DNA of 18,652 nucleotides, from contig DAIEPS010000014.1 of the NCBI GenBank assembly GCA_027348305.1, positions 1-18,652 on the forward strand. Reading direction: 5' to 3'. Of this stretch, positions 1 through 7,254 are shown one piece after another. The notes below the pieces were generated by a model. It searched no databases, was not told the DNA's origin, and was given only the letters and a program-made list of their open reading frames with translations. A program made the position numbers and the translations under genes. This DNA is from Anaerolineaceae bacterium (GTDB lineage: Bacteria > Chloroflexota > Anaerolineae > Anaerolineales > Anaerolineaceae). Positions within the stretch are counted from its first letter, which is position 1. Every line of letters starts with the position of its first letter.

Positions 1-53
1 TACCCGACACATCGATTGCACGCGACGTGGCATGAGTCCGCACGCCCGGGGCG

Positions 54-758
54 TCACAGGCTGCGCCGCGGCGGCACCAGCAGGTCGCCGAACAGCAGGC
101 CGGCGACCAGCGCGACCAGCAGGGTGACCAGCAGCAGTTTCTTACGGCTGCCGCTGCCAAAGATCAAGGCAGGCGCGAGCAGGAAGAAAAGCACGATAAA
201 TGAACCGTGCAGGTTGGCCCATAAAAGGGCAGCTACGGGCAAACACCAGATCAAACGGTCATCCCTGCGCTGCCAACGCAGCACAGCCAGCAAAGCCAAC
301 CCGAACAGTGGATACGTAAGTAGCTGCGGACGGGTAGCCCAATAATTCACACCCACCAGGCCGGTGAGGATCAAGACGAAAGCAGAAGTGAGCGCACCTA
401 CTTTGAGTTCGCGCAAGCAAAACCACAGGAGGGTATAAAAACTTCCCACGCACAAAGCGGTGAGAATACCAATAAGGGTTACCCCGCCCAGCTTGTTCAA
501 TCCCCAGAAGATCAGAGAAGGCAGCCAATAAAGGTAAACCGCGGACTGTCCATATTGGGTATAGGTCATGAATTCCGTGGTGGGGATGCGCCCCGTGGCG
601 ACGATCTGCTCGCCGATACGCACGTACGGCCAAAAATCGTTTGGGAAAAGCGGCAGCAACACCGCTATGGTGAGCATCAGCATCATCGTCAAGGCGAAAA
701 TGAGGATCTCAGCATTGCCGCGCGGTCTGTCGTTTTGGATGGGAGCGTCAGAACTCAT
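54..758 (-). CDS. Truncated polytopic membrane protein (GT39/PMT-like hypothetical)
   Basis: About seven or eight hydrophobic segments are visible (near residues 17-37, 75-90, 93-115, 121-140, 146-161, 186-201 and 206-224). An early 'DFWPYVRIGE..ATGRIPTTEF' stretch and a later 'WANLHGSF' resemble the large bacterial membrane proteins related to family-39 glycosyltransferases, which usually exceed 450 residues. This one is 234 residues and stops abruptly in 'LLVPPRRSL', so it looks truncated. The final codons are in sequence of about 79% GC by hand count (41-120), against about 53% at 191-260, which suggests a junction, a frameshift or an assembly edge. I chose the ATG at 758. An in-frame TTG at 794 exists, but it lies exactly on a good -35 hexamer and has no ribosome-binding site. 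The substrate is unknown. Confidence 0.6.
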   Translation of the reverse strand: MSSDAPIQNDRPRGNAEILIFALTMMLMLTIAVLLPLFPNDFWPYVRIGEQIVATGRIPTTEFMTYTQYGQSAVYLYWLPSLIFWGLNKLGGVTLIGILTALCVGSFYTLLWFCLRELKVGALTSAFVLILTGLVGVNYWATRPQLLTYPLFGLALLAVLRWQRRDDRLIWCLPVAALLWANLHGSFIVLFFLLAPALIFGSGSRKKLLLVTLLVALVAGLLFGDLLVPPRRSL

Positions 759-794
759 ATCAATAGAATACTCGAAAACTCGAAAAACGGTCAA
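759..794 (-). promoter_or_regulatory. Putative promoter giving a leaderless transcript
   Basis: On the minus strand TTGACC (794-789) is followed by an 18-bp spacer and TATTCT (770-765). The ATG starts only six bases after the -10, so transcription would begin at or next to the start codon. No Shine-Dalgarno sequence precedes the gene, which fits a leaderless mRNA. Confidence 0.5.
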
Positions 795-842
795 GCCAGA
801 TGGGCTACTATGTAACCTTTTTGCAAGGACGAGAAGAACTTG

Positions 843-879
843 GTTTTCATAGAGTTTTCATATATTCACACGGTATAAT
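843..879 (+). promoter_or_regulatory. Promoter of the exonuclease gene with an upstream direct repeat
   Basis: A perfect -10 hexamer TATAAT lies at 874-879, eight bases before the ATG at 888. That leaves almost no leader and no ribosome-binding site. No good -35 is present. Instead GTTTTCATA occurs twice (843-851 and 854-862), 11 bp apart, where an activator could sit. The activator role is inference. Confidence 0.5.
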
Positions 880-887
880 TTTATGAT

Positions 888-1445
888 ATGCCTGAAGAAC
901 TTTACATTAGTGTGGATGTTGAAACCGCGGGACCCATTCCCGCGGATTTTGCGTTGCTTTCGATTGGCGCATGTGTCGTGGATAACCCATCCGAAGCGTT
1001 TTATGTTGAACTACAGCCGGATCGTGAGAGGTTCTCTGAAGAAGCCATGGCGGTTCATGGTTTATCCATTGAAATCTTGAAAAAAGAAGGCTCACCCGCC
1101 AAGGAAGCCATGCAAGCCTTTGCCGATTGGGTAAAAAGTATCACGCTTGAAAATCAACGCCCGGTATTTGTGGCTTTAAATGCCCCCTTTGACTGGATGT
1201 TCATCAACGATTATTTTCACCGCTATTTAGGGGTCAACCCATTCGGACACAGTGCGCTGGATATCAAAGCCTACTTCATGGGTCAAACCGGCGTGGATTG
1301 GGGACAGACCTCCATGCAGCACATGTCTGACCATTTTCTTGAAGAACGCCATCTCACCCACAATGCGCTGGCAGATGCACAAGACCAGGCAGAGATATTC
1401 AAAATGATCCTGGATCAATCCCCGAAAACAAACCTTGCAGAATAA
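888..1445 (+). CDS. DEDDh-type 3'-5' exonuclease (RNase T / DnaQ fold)
   Basis: This 185-residue protein carries the three exonuclease motifs in order. ExoI is D10-V-E12 in 'SVDVETAG', ExoII is 'LNAPFDWMF' with D102, and ExoIII is 'HNALADAQDQA' with H158 and D163. These are the four metal-binding acidic residues and the general-base histidine of the DEDDh class. The family removes nucleotides from the 3' end of DNA or RNA in a two-metal reaction. At this size, with no other domain, it could be an RNase T/oligoribonuclease-like RNA trimmer or a free-standing proofreading-type nuclease. The sequence does not decide which. It seems to be monocistronic, since a new promoter-like sequence follows at 1487. 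The ATG at 888 lies very close to the -10. Confidence 0.85.
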   Translation: MPEELYISVDVETAGPIPADFALLSIGACVVDNPSEAFYVELQPDRERFSEEAMAVHGLSIEILKKEGSPAKEAMQAFADWVKSITLENQRPVFVALNAPFDWMFINDYFHRYLGVNPFGHSALDIKAYFMGQTGVDWGQTSMQHMSDHFLEERHLTHNALADAQDQAEIFKMILDQSPKTNLAE

Positions 1446-1486
1446 CTGCTGTTAGTTCCTTACCCCATTAATCCAACGATATTTGC

Positions 1487-1526
1487 TATACTAATGTCGA
1501 ATAAGGAAGAATTGTTTTTTCAGGAG
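1487..1526 (+). promoter_or_regulatory. Putative promoter and ribosome-binding site deciding the start at 1533
   Basis: TATACT at 1487-1492 is a likely -10, though no convincing -35 is seen. AGGAG at 1522-1526 stands six bases before the ATG at 1533. An in-frame ATG at 1494 sits only one base after the -10 and would fall upstream of or at the transcription start, so 1533 is the better start. Confidence 0.4.
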
Positions 1527-1532
1527 AAAACC

Positions 1533-2858
1533 ATGCCGAACACTTCCACAGAAAAACAAAGTGATCTCGAACGCATCATGGAATCTGCCAAACGCCTGGG
1601 GGTTGAAATTGAAGAGGATGAAGCCTTGCAGTGGTTGACCAGCATGGCCTCCACCAGGGATGATGACAATATCACCATGAACGCCCGTACCGGGGTGTTC
1701 GGGCATAAGATCAGCATGCTCGACTTCAGTGACAAAGAGCTTGAGTATTTTAGACGTATTGGCCGCATCGTGGAATTTGACGACATCCCCGGTCAGGTCG
1801 AGACGGCACTGGCGCTCTCGGGTTCATCAGCCCAATCCAAGATCCAATCCTACCCGGGTGACTGTGATTATTTTGAACGCATCAATATCATCGCCCCCAC
1901 CCGTGAAGAGGCCTGTTCCATTCTTGCACGCATCATGCTTGAAAAATCACTTGGCACGATGCAAGGCCCCAACTATCAACTTATCGAAGTTAAATTCGGG
2001 TCTTACCCCTCGGATATCGTGATTGGAGATCAAAAGAACAGAGCCGGCACACCGATCGCCTGGCGGCCTGATCAAATCAAAGCCGGCAAGATCGAGGGTT
2101 TTACCCCTGAAGGTTCAGCAATTGCCGTCACCTGGCAGGAGGTGAGTTCCGACCCGGGTTGGTGCAAACTGGACTGGGTGGTGGCAGACCCCATTCGCAA
2201 ACAACTGGCCAATGCCAGCAATATGCTGGATGTGACCTGGGAAGCTCCGGATGGCAATATCACCCCGCTGGACGGCTACCTCGACCCCTATTTTCAAGAG
2301 ATCTACCTGGAAGCCGCGTCCGTGCCCATTTTCTCCAAGCTGGCGCAACACGTTTCAGGCAATGCCCTGGATGAATATGTTGCAGCACTCGAACACGAGA
2401 TCAAGAAATACCTCACCAAGGATATCAATTACGGCAAGGTCGCCAAACGCATGTACAACATCTTCCGTTTGACCGGAAGGTATGAAGAAGCCAGCTTTTT
2501 GCGTGAACTTTTTGATGAACCGGCCACAATGCTTTACCAGATCTGGTCGCTGATCCGCACCATTGATGATGCCAGCGCACCGGGTTCTAGCATCACGCGC
2601 GCACAACTCGTCCAATCCACTGACAACCTGATCATTGAAGTGATCAAGGCACTCGAAGGTGAAGAAGAAACCGAAATCGTCAGCCATTTACTGAAATTGC
2701 GAGACGCACTGGCTGATCCGGCCGGAAAACAGATCCTCACCACCCAGGCGGAAGTGGCGCGCAGCATGGTAATCAACCTGGTCAACAATTTCTTCTTTGA
2801 ACGGCTCACTGCATTGCCCACCATCAAAGAATACATGGAAGAATTTCAGAACAATTAA
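1533..2858 (+). CDS. Hypothetical protein with possible nucleotidyltransferase-fold core
   Basis: I do not recognise this 441-residue protein as a named family. It is soluble, with no signal peptide or membrane segment. The most informative stretch is 'SGSSAQSKIQSYPGDCDYFE' (about 96-115): Gly-Ser followed after about 11 residues by Asp110-x-Asp112. This fits the general nucleotidyltransferase (Pol beta-like) signature hG[GS]-x(9-13)-Dh[DE]h. A later strand 'CKLDWVVAD' (D214) could supply the third carboxylate. The C-terminal third is helical, with a basic segment 'INYGKVAKRMYNIFRL' (298-313) as seen in substrate-binding helical domains of such enzymes. The fold assignment is inference. The start at 1533 is set by AGGAG six bases upstream. 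The DUF606 gene follows after a 20-base gap, so the two are probably co-transcribed. Confidence 0.75.
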   Translation: MPNTSTEKQSDLERIMESAKRLGVEIEEDEALQWLTSMASTRDDDNITMNARTGVFGHKISMLDFSDKELEYFRRIGRIVEFDDIPGQVETALALSGSSAQSKIQSYPGDCDYFERINIIAPTREEACSILARIMLEKSLGTMQGPNYQLIEVKFGSYPSDIVIGDQKNRAGTPIAWRPDQIKAGKIEGFTPEGSAIAVTWQEVSSDPGWCKLDWVVADPIRKQLANASNMLDVTWEAPDGNITPLDGYLDPYFQEIYLEAASVPIFSKLAQHVSGNALDEYVAALEHEIKKYLTKDINYGKVAKRMYNIFRLTGRYEEASFLRELFDEPATMLYQIWSLIRTIDDASAPGSSITRAQLVQSTDNLIIEVIKALEGEEETEIVSHLLKLRDALADPAGKQILTTQAEVARSMVINLVNNFFFERLTALPTIKEYMEEFQNN

Positions 2859-2878
2859 TACACCAGGACAGGAAGAAG

Positions 2879-3364
2879 ATGCAATCCAAACGGAGGATCA
2901 TTTTGACCAACATAGTGCTGATGGGCGTTCTTGCTGCCCTGGCTACCGGTATTGCCATCGGGGTTCAATCCACTTTAAGCAGCCGCATTGGCGGGATGAT
3001 CGGTAATTTTAAAACAGGTGTGCTGATGAATGCCATCGGCGGATTAATCGCTGGTTTGATCTTCATTACTTTGTTGATCGTCAAAGGCAAGGGCTTCTGG
3101 CAGACCCCGGTGACAGCATTGGTTCTGCTGATTATTGCCGGCGCCCTGGGCATCGTGATCGTCACCGGCGTTGCTTTTTCAATGCAAAAAGCCGGTGTGG
3201 CGGTGGGTTTGGCCACCCTGATCCTCGGTGAAATGGTGCTCTCAGTAATTGTGGATGCAAAAGGATGGGCAGGTGCACCTGTCATCCCGATCACGTGGCC
3301 CAGGATCCTTGGGCTGTTTGTGATCGCCGCAGGAATCTATCTGCTGCTGCCGAAAAAAGTATGA
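2879..3364 (+). CDS. DMT-superfamily membrane protein (DUF606/YdcZ type)
   Basis: This 161-residue integral membrane protein has five predicted helices (about 8-28, 46-68, 79-99, 103-126 and 141-157), the layout of the small DUF606 branch of the drug/metabolite transporter superfamily. 'GLATLILGEMVLSVIVDAKG' (about 110-129) and the ending 'RILGLFVIAAGIYLL' match that family's conserved C-terminal half. Members with one five-helix unit are thought to pair to form the working transporter. The substrate is unknown. A purine-rich AGGAAG lies just before the ATG. The stop codon overlaps the start of the next gene (ATGA), so the two are probably translationally coupled. Confidence 0.8.
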   Translation: MQSKRRIILTNIVLMGVLAALATGIAIGVQSTLSSRIGGMIGNFKTGVLMNAIGGLIAGLIFITLLIVKGKGFWQTPVTALVLLIIAGALGIVIVTGVAFSMQKAGVAVGLATLILGEMVLSVIVDAKGWAGAPVIPITWPRILGLFVIAAGIYLLLPKKV

Positions 3365-3930
3365 TGTCAGAGGGAGTCATGCTTGACTTAAGACCAAAAG
3401 GTTATGCGGTCGAATTGTACTTCGACAAGAAAATGGAAGATGACTTCTTCTCTTTTCGAGAGTCCATCTACAAGTCGGGGGTCAATCCGGTCCTTGGCAA
3501 TTTAGGCGACCGCCCACATGTAAGCCTGGCTGTATTTGGCGAAGTGGATATTGAGCAGGTTATTAAGATCACATCCAATTTTGTCCCACAGTGCAGACAA
3601 TTCCCGGCCCAATTGAGCTCGTTTGGCGCTTTCCCAACAGACTCGAACGTCGTGTATCTGCAGCCCGTGCCGACCCATCCCCTGTTGGAACTGCACAAGC
3701 GTTTTCACGATCATCTTCAAGAGAACGATATTCAATCTTCCCACTACTACCTTCCCGGCCAATGGGTGCCGCATTGCACCCTCGAATTTGAACTGCCAGA
3801 TGGCCAATTCGACCTGGCCTTGCGCTTGTGCAAGGAATACTTTAAACCCATCCAGGGAACTTATTCTTCCATAGGGGTGATCGCATTTCGGCCGATCGCT
3901 TACCTGACCGAATATCCCCTGCCAAAATAG
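3361..3930 (+). CDS. 2H phosphoesterase superfamily protein (2'-5' RNA ligase-like)
   Basis: The 189-residue protein has the two spaced H-x-[ST] motifs that define the 2H superfamily: 'PHVSLAVF' (H53, S55) and 'PHCTLEF' (H138, T140). In this fold the two histidines face each other in a cleft and act on 2',3'-cyclic phosphates or 2'-5' bonds in RNA or nucleotides. The physiological substrate cannot be told from sequence. The reading frame is open further upstream (to 3265), but that part lies over the DUF606 gene. I chose the ATG at 3361 because it overlaps the previous stop as ATGA. Alternative starts are 3364 and 3379, the latter having AGGGAG only two bases before it. The DUF1232 gene follows after eight bases. 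Confidence 0.8.
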   Translation: MMSEGVMLDLRPKGYAVELYFDKKMEDDFFSFRESIYKSGVNPVLGNLGDRPHVSLAVFGEVDIEQVIKITSNFVPQCRQFPAQLSSFGAFPTDSNVVYLQPVPTHPLLELHKRFHDHLQENDIQSSHYYLPGQWVPHCTLEFELPDGQFDLALRLCKEYFKPIQGTYSSIGVIAFRPIAYLTEYPLPK

Positions 3931-3938
3931 GATATTGA

Positions 3939-4406
3939 ATGACCAAAAATACGTACCAACCTGATCCAGATAAAATTAGCGAAGCCGTGAATAGATCGAA
4001 ATCCAAGGCGGAAGAATATCTGAAGGACCCTGAGAAATCCAAACACTTGTTGGATGAAGCCGTGAAAAAGGCCAAAAACAAGGAAAAAATCACAGGCCCG
4101 CTGGCAGATCTATGGGAAAACCTGAAGACCGTTTTCAGACTTTTGCAGGCTTATTTCAACAAGGAATACACCACCATCCCCTGGGGAACCATCGTGCTGC
4201 TGGTCGGCGCGGTCATCTATTTCGTGTCACCCCTTGACCTGATGCCCGATTGGGTTCCGCTCGCGGGCTTTATTGATGACGCTGCTGTATTGGTGTTCGT
4301 CTTAAGGCAGATCAATGCCGATCTTCAACATTTTCTCGAATGGGAAAACGAACGCAAGGAAGTAGATCCAACAAAAGTTATCGATATAAACCTTGTAAAT
4401 CACTAG
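3939..4406 (+). CDS. DUF1232 (YkvA-like) membrane protein
   Basis: The protein has 155 residues. A hydrophilic, lysine-rich helical N-terminal half (1-75) precedes the conserved DUF1232 core at about 83-122. That core includes 'YFVSPLDLMPD' and 'GFIDDAAVL', which are the family hallmarks. The core is hydrophobic enough for one or two membrane-associated helices. The family's biochemical role is unknown, so the name describes a fold only. A weak AGGA precedes the start, which lies only eight bases after the 2H phosphoesterase stop, so it is probably the last gene of the 1533-4406 transcription unit. A separate promoter-like sequence follows. Confidence 0.8.
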   Translation: MTKNTYQPDPDKISEAVNRSKSKAEEYLKDPEKSKHLLDEAVKKAKNKEKITGPLADLWENLKTVFRLLQAYFNKEYTTIPWGTIVLLVGAVIYFVSPLDLMPDWVPLAGFIDDAAVLVFVLRQINADLQHFLEWENERKEVDPTKVIDINLVNH

Positions 4407-4426
4407 AAACCTCTTGCTGGATGTAA

Positions 4427-4473
4427 TATAATAAAGGTAGTTTTCAGATAAACTTTATCATATATAAGAGGAG
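4427..4473 (+). promoter_or_regulatory. Promoter and ribosome-binding site for the small lipoprotein gene
   Basis: A perfect TATAAT stands at 4427-4432 in the 70-base gap after the DUF1232 gene. GAGGAG at 4468-4473 lies three bases before the ATG at 4477. No clear -35 hexamer is seen 16-18 bp upstream of the -10. Confidence 0.45.
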
Positions 4474-4476
4474 AAG

Positions 4477-4866
4477 ATGAAAAATAAAGTAGCAATTTTA
4501 TTCGTAGTGTCAATTGTGGTGATCATGGCGCTTTCTGCCTGCGGCGCAGTAAAAGATGTCGGTACAGTGAATGATCTTGGCAAGGGTTTTATGACCGCCC
4601 TGCGAGACGGAGACGCGACAGGTTCGTGGGATATGCTGACCACAGCCGTTCAAGATGAGGTCGGCGGCACAGATGCCTGGGGTGAATTCGTGACCCCGCG
4701 CAATTTTTCCAATTGGAACTTCACCAGCACGAATGTACAGAACAATTCCGCTGAAATGGATGGAGAAGCCACGTTGGGTGCAGAAACCTACACCGTAGTG
4801 TTGATCTTTGATAAAGCCGATGACACATGGAAGATTTCAGGCATTAACTTCACACTGAAACAATAA
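4477..4866 (+). CDS. Small lipoprotein, NTF2/DUF4878-like
   Basis: The 129-residue protein has a signal peptide ending in the lipobox 'LSAC' (Cys22), so it should be lipid-anchored on the outer face of the membrane. The mature domain of about 105 residues begins with a helix ('LGKGFMTALRDGDATGSWDML') followed by alternating polar strands ('ETYTVVLIFDKADDTWKISGINF'). This is the typical pattern of NTF2-like/DUF4878 lipoproteins, in which a short helical half packs on a curved sheet. The fold assignment is by pattern only and no catalytic residues can be named. It has its own promoter-like -10 and may be co-transcribed with the methyltransferase gene 24 bases downstream. Confidence 0.75.
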   Translation: MKNKVAILFVVSIVVIMALSACGAVKDVGTVNDLGKGFMTALRDGDATGSWDMLTTAVQDEVGGTDAWGEFVTPRNFSNWNFTSTNVQNNSAEMDGEATLGAETYTVVLIFDKADDTWKISGINFTLKQ

Positions 4867-4890
4867 ATGGACAATTAAAAAAAGTGGGAA

Positions 4891-5589
4891 ATGAATAAAC
4901 CAAAATTAACAACGATCTTTAGATACGCCCGGGGAGTCCTGTTCTTATTTGGACTTCCCGTTCTATTGTTCCTGATTGCCGGAAAGTGGGACTGGTGGCA
5001 GGGCTGGGTATATATCGGCATCATTTTTATTGCTTCACTGGCTAATCGCATTGTCTTAACAAAAGTACACCCCGACCTGATGCTTGAACGGATCAATTAT
5101 TCCGAGAAGAAAGACATTAAACCATGGGATAAGGTGTTAATGCCCTTATTGGCAATGGTATTTCCGGCAGCTTATTTCATCACAGCCGGTTTTGATCAAC
5201 GATTTGGATGGAGCGGTGAAGTGCCGCTTTGGTTATACTTGACCGCTTTGGCTATTACCGTCGCTGCTTTTTTTCTGGGCACCTGGGCGTTAGTTGAAAA
5301 CCGCTTCTTTTCTGCTGTGGTGCGCATCCAAACCGAGCGCGGACACACCGTGGTTGAGACCGGTCCATACCGCTTCATTCGACACCCTGGGTATGCCTCC
5401 GCCGCTTTCATCGCCCTGATGTTCCCGATCATGGTCGGATCGTGGTGGTCTTACATCCCTGCCGGGTTTATGGTCATTGCCGGCGGTATTCGCACATTTT
5501 TGGAAGATAGAACACTGATCGCTGAGCTTCCAGGGTATCTGGAATATACTCATAAAACCAGGTATCGTTTGATCCCAGGAATTTGGTAA
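4891..5589 (+). CDS. Isoprenylcysteine carboxyl methyltransferase-family membrane protein
   Basis: The 232-residue protein has about five membrane segments and the conserved C-terminal part of the ICMT/PEMT-like family: 'ETGPYRFIRHPGY' (about 156-168), 'FLEDRTL' (about 203-209) and a closing 'YLEYTHKTRYRLIPG'. In characterised members the RHPxY region and the following Glu form the S-adenosylmethionine site at the membrane surface. Bacteria generally lack prenylated CAAX proteins, so the real acceptor is unknown and could be a lipid or small molecule. The start has only a weak purine-rich site. It follows the lipoprotein gene after 24 bases. A second protein with a related RHPNY motif lies nearby at 7255-8157 on the other strand. 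Confidence 0.8.
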   Translation: MNKPKLTTIFRYARGVLFLFGLPVLLFLIAGKWDWWQGWVYIGIIFIASLANRIVLTKVHPDLMLERINYSEKKDIKPWDKVLMPLLAMVFPAAYFITAGFDQRFGWSGEVPLWLYLTALAITVAAFFLGTWALVENRFFSAVVRIQTERGHTVVETGPYRFIRHPGYASAAFIALMFPIMVGSWWSYIPAGFMVIAGGIRTFLEDRTLIAELPGYLEYTHKTRYRLIPGIW

Positions 5590-5592
5590 ACT

Positions 5593-5601
5593 TGTTATAT
5601 C
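5593..5601 (+). promoter_or_regulatory. Possible extended -10 promoter
   Basis: TG-T-TATATC at 5593-5601 fits an extended -10 in the 49-base gap before the HEAT-like gene. No -35 is recognisable. GAGGGG at 5623-5628 may serve as the ribosome-binding site for the ATG at 5639. Confidence 0.3.
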
Positions 5602-5638
5602 AAACGTTGTTCATCACAGACTGAGGGGTAAGAAGAGA

Positions 5639-6781
5639 ATGGTAAATTTTTCCAACATGAACTACGAAACGGTATTTAAAGAAATCCGGTGCGAAAAAGA
5701 CCCTCAACATCGAATTGATGCTGCAAAATATATCCTTGATAATTCCGATAACCTGGAACGGATCACCACCCTGGTCAACTGCGTGCTATACGATCCGCTG
5801 CCAGAAGTCAGAACCAAGGTAAAAGCCCTGTTATTTGAACTCTACGGGAACGAATTGGAAACCATCATCAAGGTCGAAGGAGTGGATGGTATCCCGATGG
5901 AGGATCCCTGGATAATTCCCTGCAGCCTGGTGAAAATAAGTCAAATGAAGCCAAGCAGCATTCCCAGGTATGAAGAAATTGAAGCATTCGTGGCTGATAA
6001 AGATATTGACGGCTTGCATGATGCCTTGCGGGATCCGCTCAACGTGCTCCACCGGGTCAGCGCCGTCCGCGCATTGGTGAGGTGCAACAACGAGGGAAGC
6101 CCTGAAATGCTCGCCAGGGCGGTACTGCACGACCCGGATGAAAACGTTCAGCAGATGGCATACCAGGCGCTTTATGAGCTGATCGGCGATGAAAAAGCCG
6201 AAGCCCTGATGGAAAAAATCGGCGCCCTGCTCATGGATGAAGATGAAGAATGGCTCCTGACCCCCGATTATTATGATGAGTACCAGCACTCATTGGAGAA
6301 CGAAGAACAAGAGGGTTCACTGTTTGGCATCAACAAGGCGGATCAAACGCGCGGATTGATTAATCTTTTTGCCGAAGAACGAGATCCGCAGAAACGAATT
6401 GTGATCATCGACACACTGGCGCAATCCAATGATTTCAACGCCAACGATGCCATCGCGCGGGTCGGGTTGTTTGATGGTGACAAACAGGTACGTGAACACG
6501 CCAAAACCGTACTTGAAAACCGCTTGGGCGAAAACCTGGACGAGTTTTTGGAACACGTATACGCCACCGCTTCGCCTTATGTCGCTGACCCGGAGGATGA
6601 CTACGAAGATGAAGAAGAGGATGAAATTGAAGAACCGGCCAAAACCAAAGTCATTAGCGATTTCAGTTCCCAACTCAACGCGCAGGAACCTGTGGTGAGT
6701 GAAGGCAACTCATTTAACCCGACGATCCTGGTTGCCGGATTGGTTGTTCTGGCCCTGGTATTGTTCTTGATCTTGAGATAA
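5639..6781 (+). CDS. HEAT-like repeat protein with C-terminal membrane anchor
   Basis: The 380-residue protein has no signal peptide. A single hydrophobic helix lies at the very C-terminus (about 360-379), so it should be tail-anchored with the body in the cytoplasm. Three related helical modules of about 60 residues can be picked out (about 17-78, 130-192 and 246-306). Each starts with a 'DP..R' turn and has a second turn about 30 residues later: 'YDPLPEVR', 'HDPDENVQ' and 'FDGDKQVR'. This is the hallmark of HEAT/PBS-lyase-like scaffolds that bind partner proteins. A very acidic stretch (317-332) precedes the anchor. No catalytic motif was seen. The PH-like gene follows after 12 bases, so they are probably an operon and perhaps partners. 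Confidence 0.75.
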   Translation: MVNFSNMNYETVFKEIRCEKDPQHRIDAAKYILDNSDNLERITTLVNCVLYDPLPEVRTKVKALLFELYGNELETIIKVEGVDGIPMEDPWIIPCSLVKISQMKPSSIPRYEEIEAFVADKDIDGLHDALRDPLNVLHRVSAVRALVRCNNEGSPEMLARAVLHDPDENVQQMAYQALYELIGDEKAEALMEKIGALLMDEDEEWLLTPDYYDEYQHSLENEEQEGSLFGINKADQTRGLINLFAEERDPQKRIVIIDTLAQSNDFNANDAIARVGLFDGDKQVREHAKTVLENRLGENLDEFLEHVYATASPYVADPEDDYEDEEEDEIEEPAKTKVISDFSSQLNAQEPVVSEGNSFNPTILVAGLVVLALVLFLILR

Positions 6782-6793
6782 GCAAAGGAGAAA

Positions 6794-7222
6794 ATGATGA
6801 GTCCCGAATCCGTGCCGCCGCCGCTCCCCTCCGCACCACCACCTTTTATGCCGCCGCCACCAACTCAATCAGAAAGCATTCTGACGGTCATTGAAAAGGT
6901 TTCGCAGAAGACCGGAATTTTTTCCAAACAAACTTACAGGATGCTGGTCACCAATACGCGCCTGATCTTTGTGCTTCAGGTCAAGAATAACGTGGATTAT
7001 GCGCAGCAGAATGCCAACTTGAGCCTGGCAGAGAACCCGGCCAACTTCGCCATCCCGCTGGATCAGGTGCAGGCAATCGAAGTCTATCGGGGAGACTTTG
7101 AAGACAGCTCTCCCGACAGCATGACGGTGAAGACACTGTCAGACAAGATGACCTTTCTGATCAATGATGCCTATCGGGTCAGTCAGAACCTGAAAAAAGT
7201 GCTGGGAAATTTGGTCAAGTAA
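6794..7222 (+). CDS. Proline-rich head plus PH-like domain protein
   Basis: This 142-residue protein starts with a proline-rich tail (residues 4-23, largely Pro with Ser, Ala and Met) followed by about 115 residues shaped like a bacterial PH/GRAM-type domain. 'YRMLVTNTRLIFVLQ' (about 48-62) resembles the 'LVTNxRLIF' strand pair of that fold. 'FAIPLDQVQAIEVYRGD' and 'MTVKTLSDKMTFLIND' give further strands, and the closing 'AYRVSQNLKKVLGNL' is a terminal helix. Assignment is by pattern, with no ligand predicted. AAGGAG at 6784-6789 supports a start at 6794 or the ATG three bases later. It is the last gene before a strong terminator and sits 12 bases behind the tail-anchored HEAT-like gene. Confidence 0.7.
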   Translation: MMSPESVPPPLPSAPPPFMPPPPTQSESILTVIEKVSQKTGIFSKQTYRMLVTNTRLIFVLQVKNNVDYAQQNANLSLAENPANFAIPLDQVQAIEVYRGDFEDSSPDSMTVKTLSDKMTFLINDAYRVSQNLKKVLGNLVK

Positions 7223-7247
7223 AAAAGGAGCCTTTTGGCTCCTTTTT
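7222..7247. terminator. Bidirectional intrinsic terminator
   Basis: An 11-bp perfect stem, AAAAAGGAGCC (7222-7232) with GGCTCCTTTTT (7237-7247), has a four-T loop and A and T tracts at its two ends. It begins at the last base of the PH-like gene's stop codon and ends seven bases before the end of the convergent DUF1295 gene, so it should stop transcripts from both sides. Confidence 0.85.
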
Positions 7248-7254
7248 GATTCGT

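Noticed and set aside
259..633. 124-residue minus-strand frame inside the first gene
   Set aside because: It is a frame-shifted reading of the membrane protein, rich in Arg and without hydrophobic segments.
3265..3360. Upstream extension of the 2H phosphoesterase frame
   Set aside because: It overlaps the end of the DUF606 gene and adds a low-complexity Cys/Arg stretch. The ATGA overlap at 3361 is the better start.
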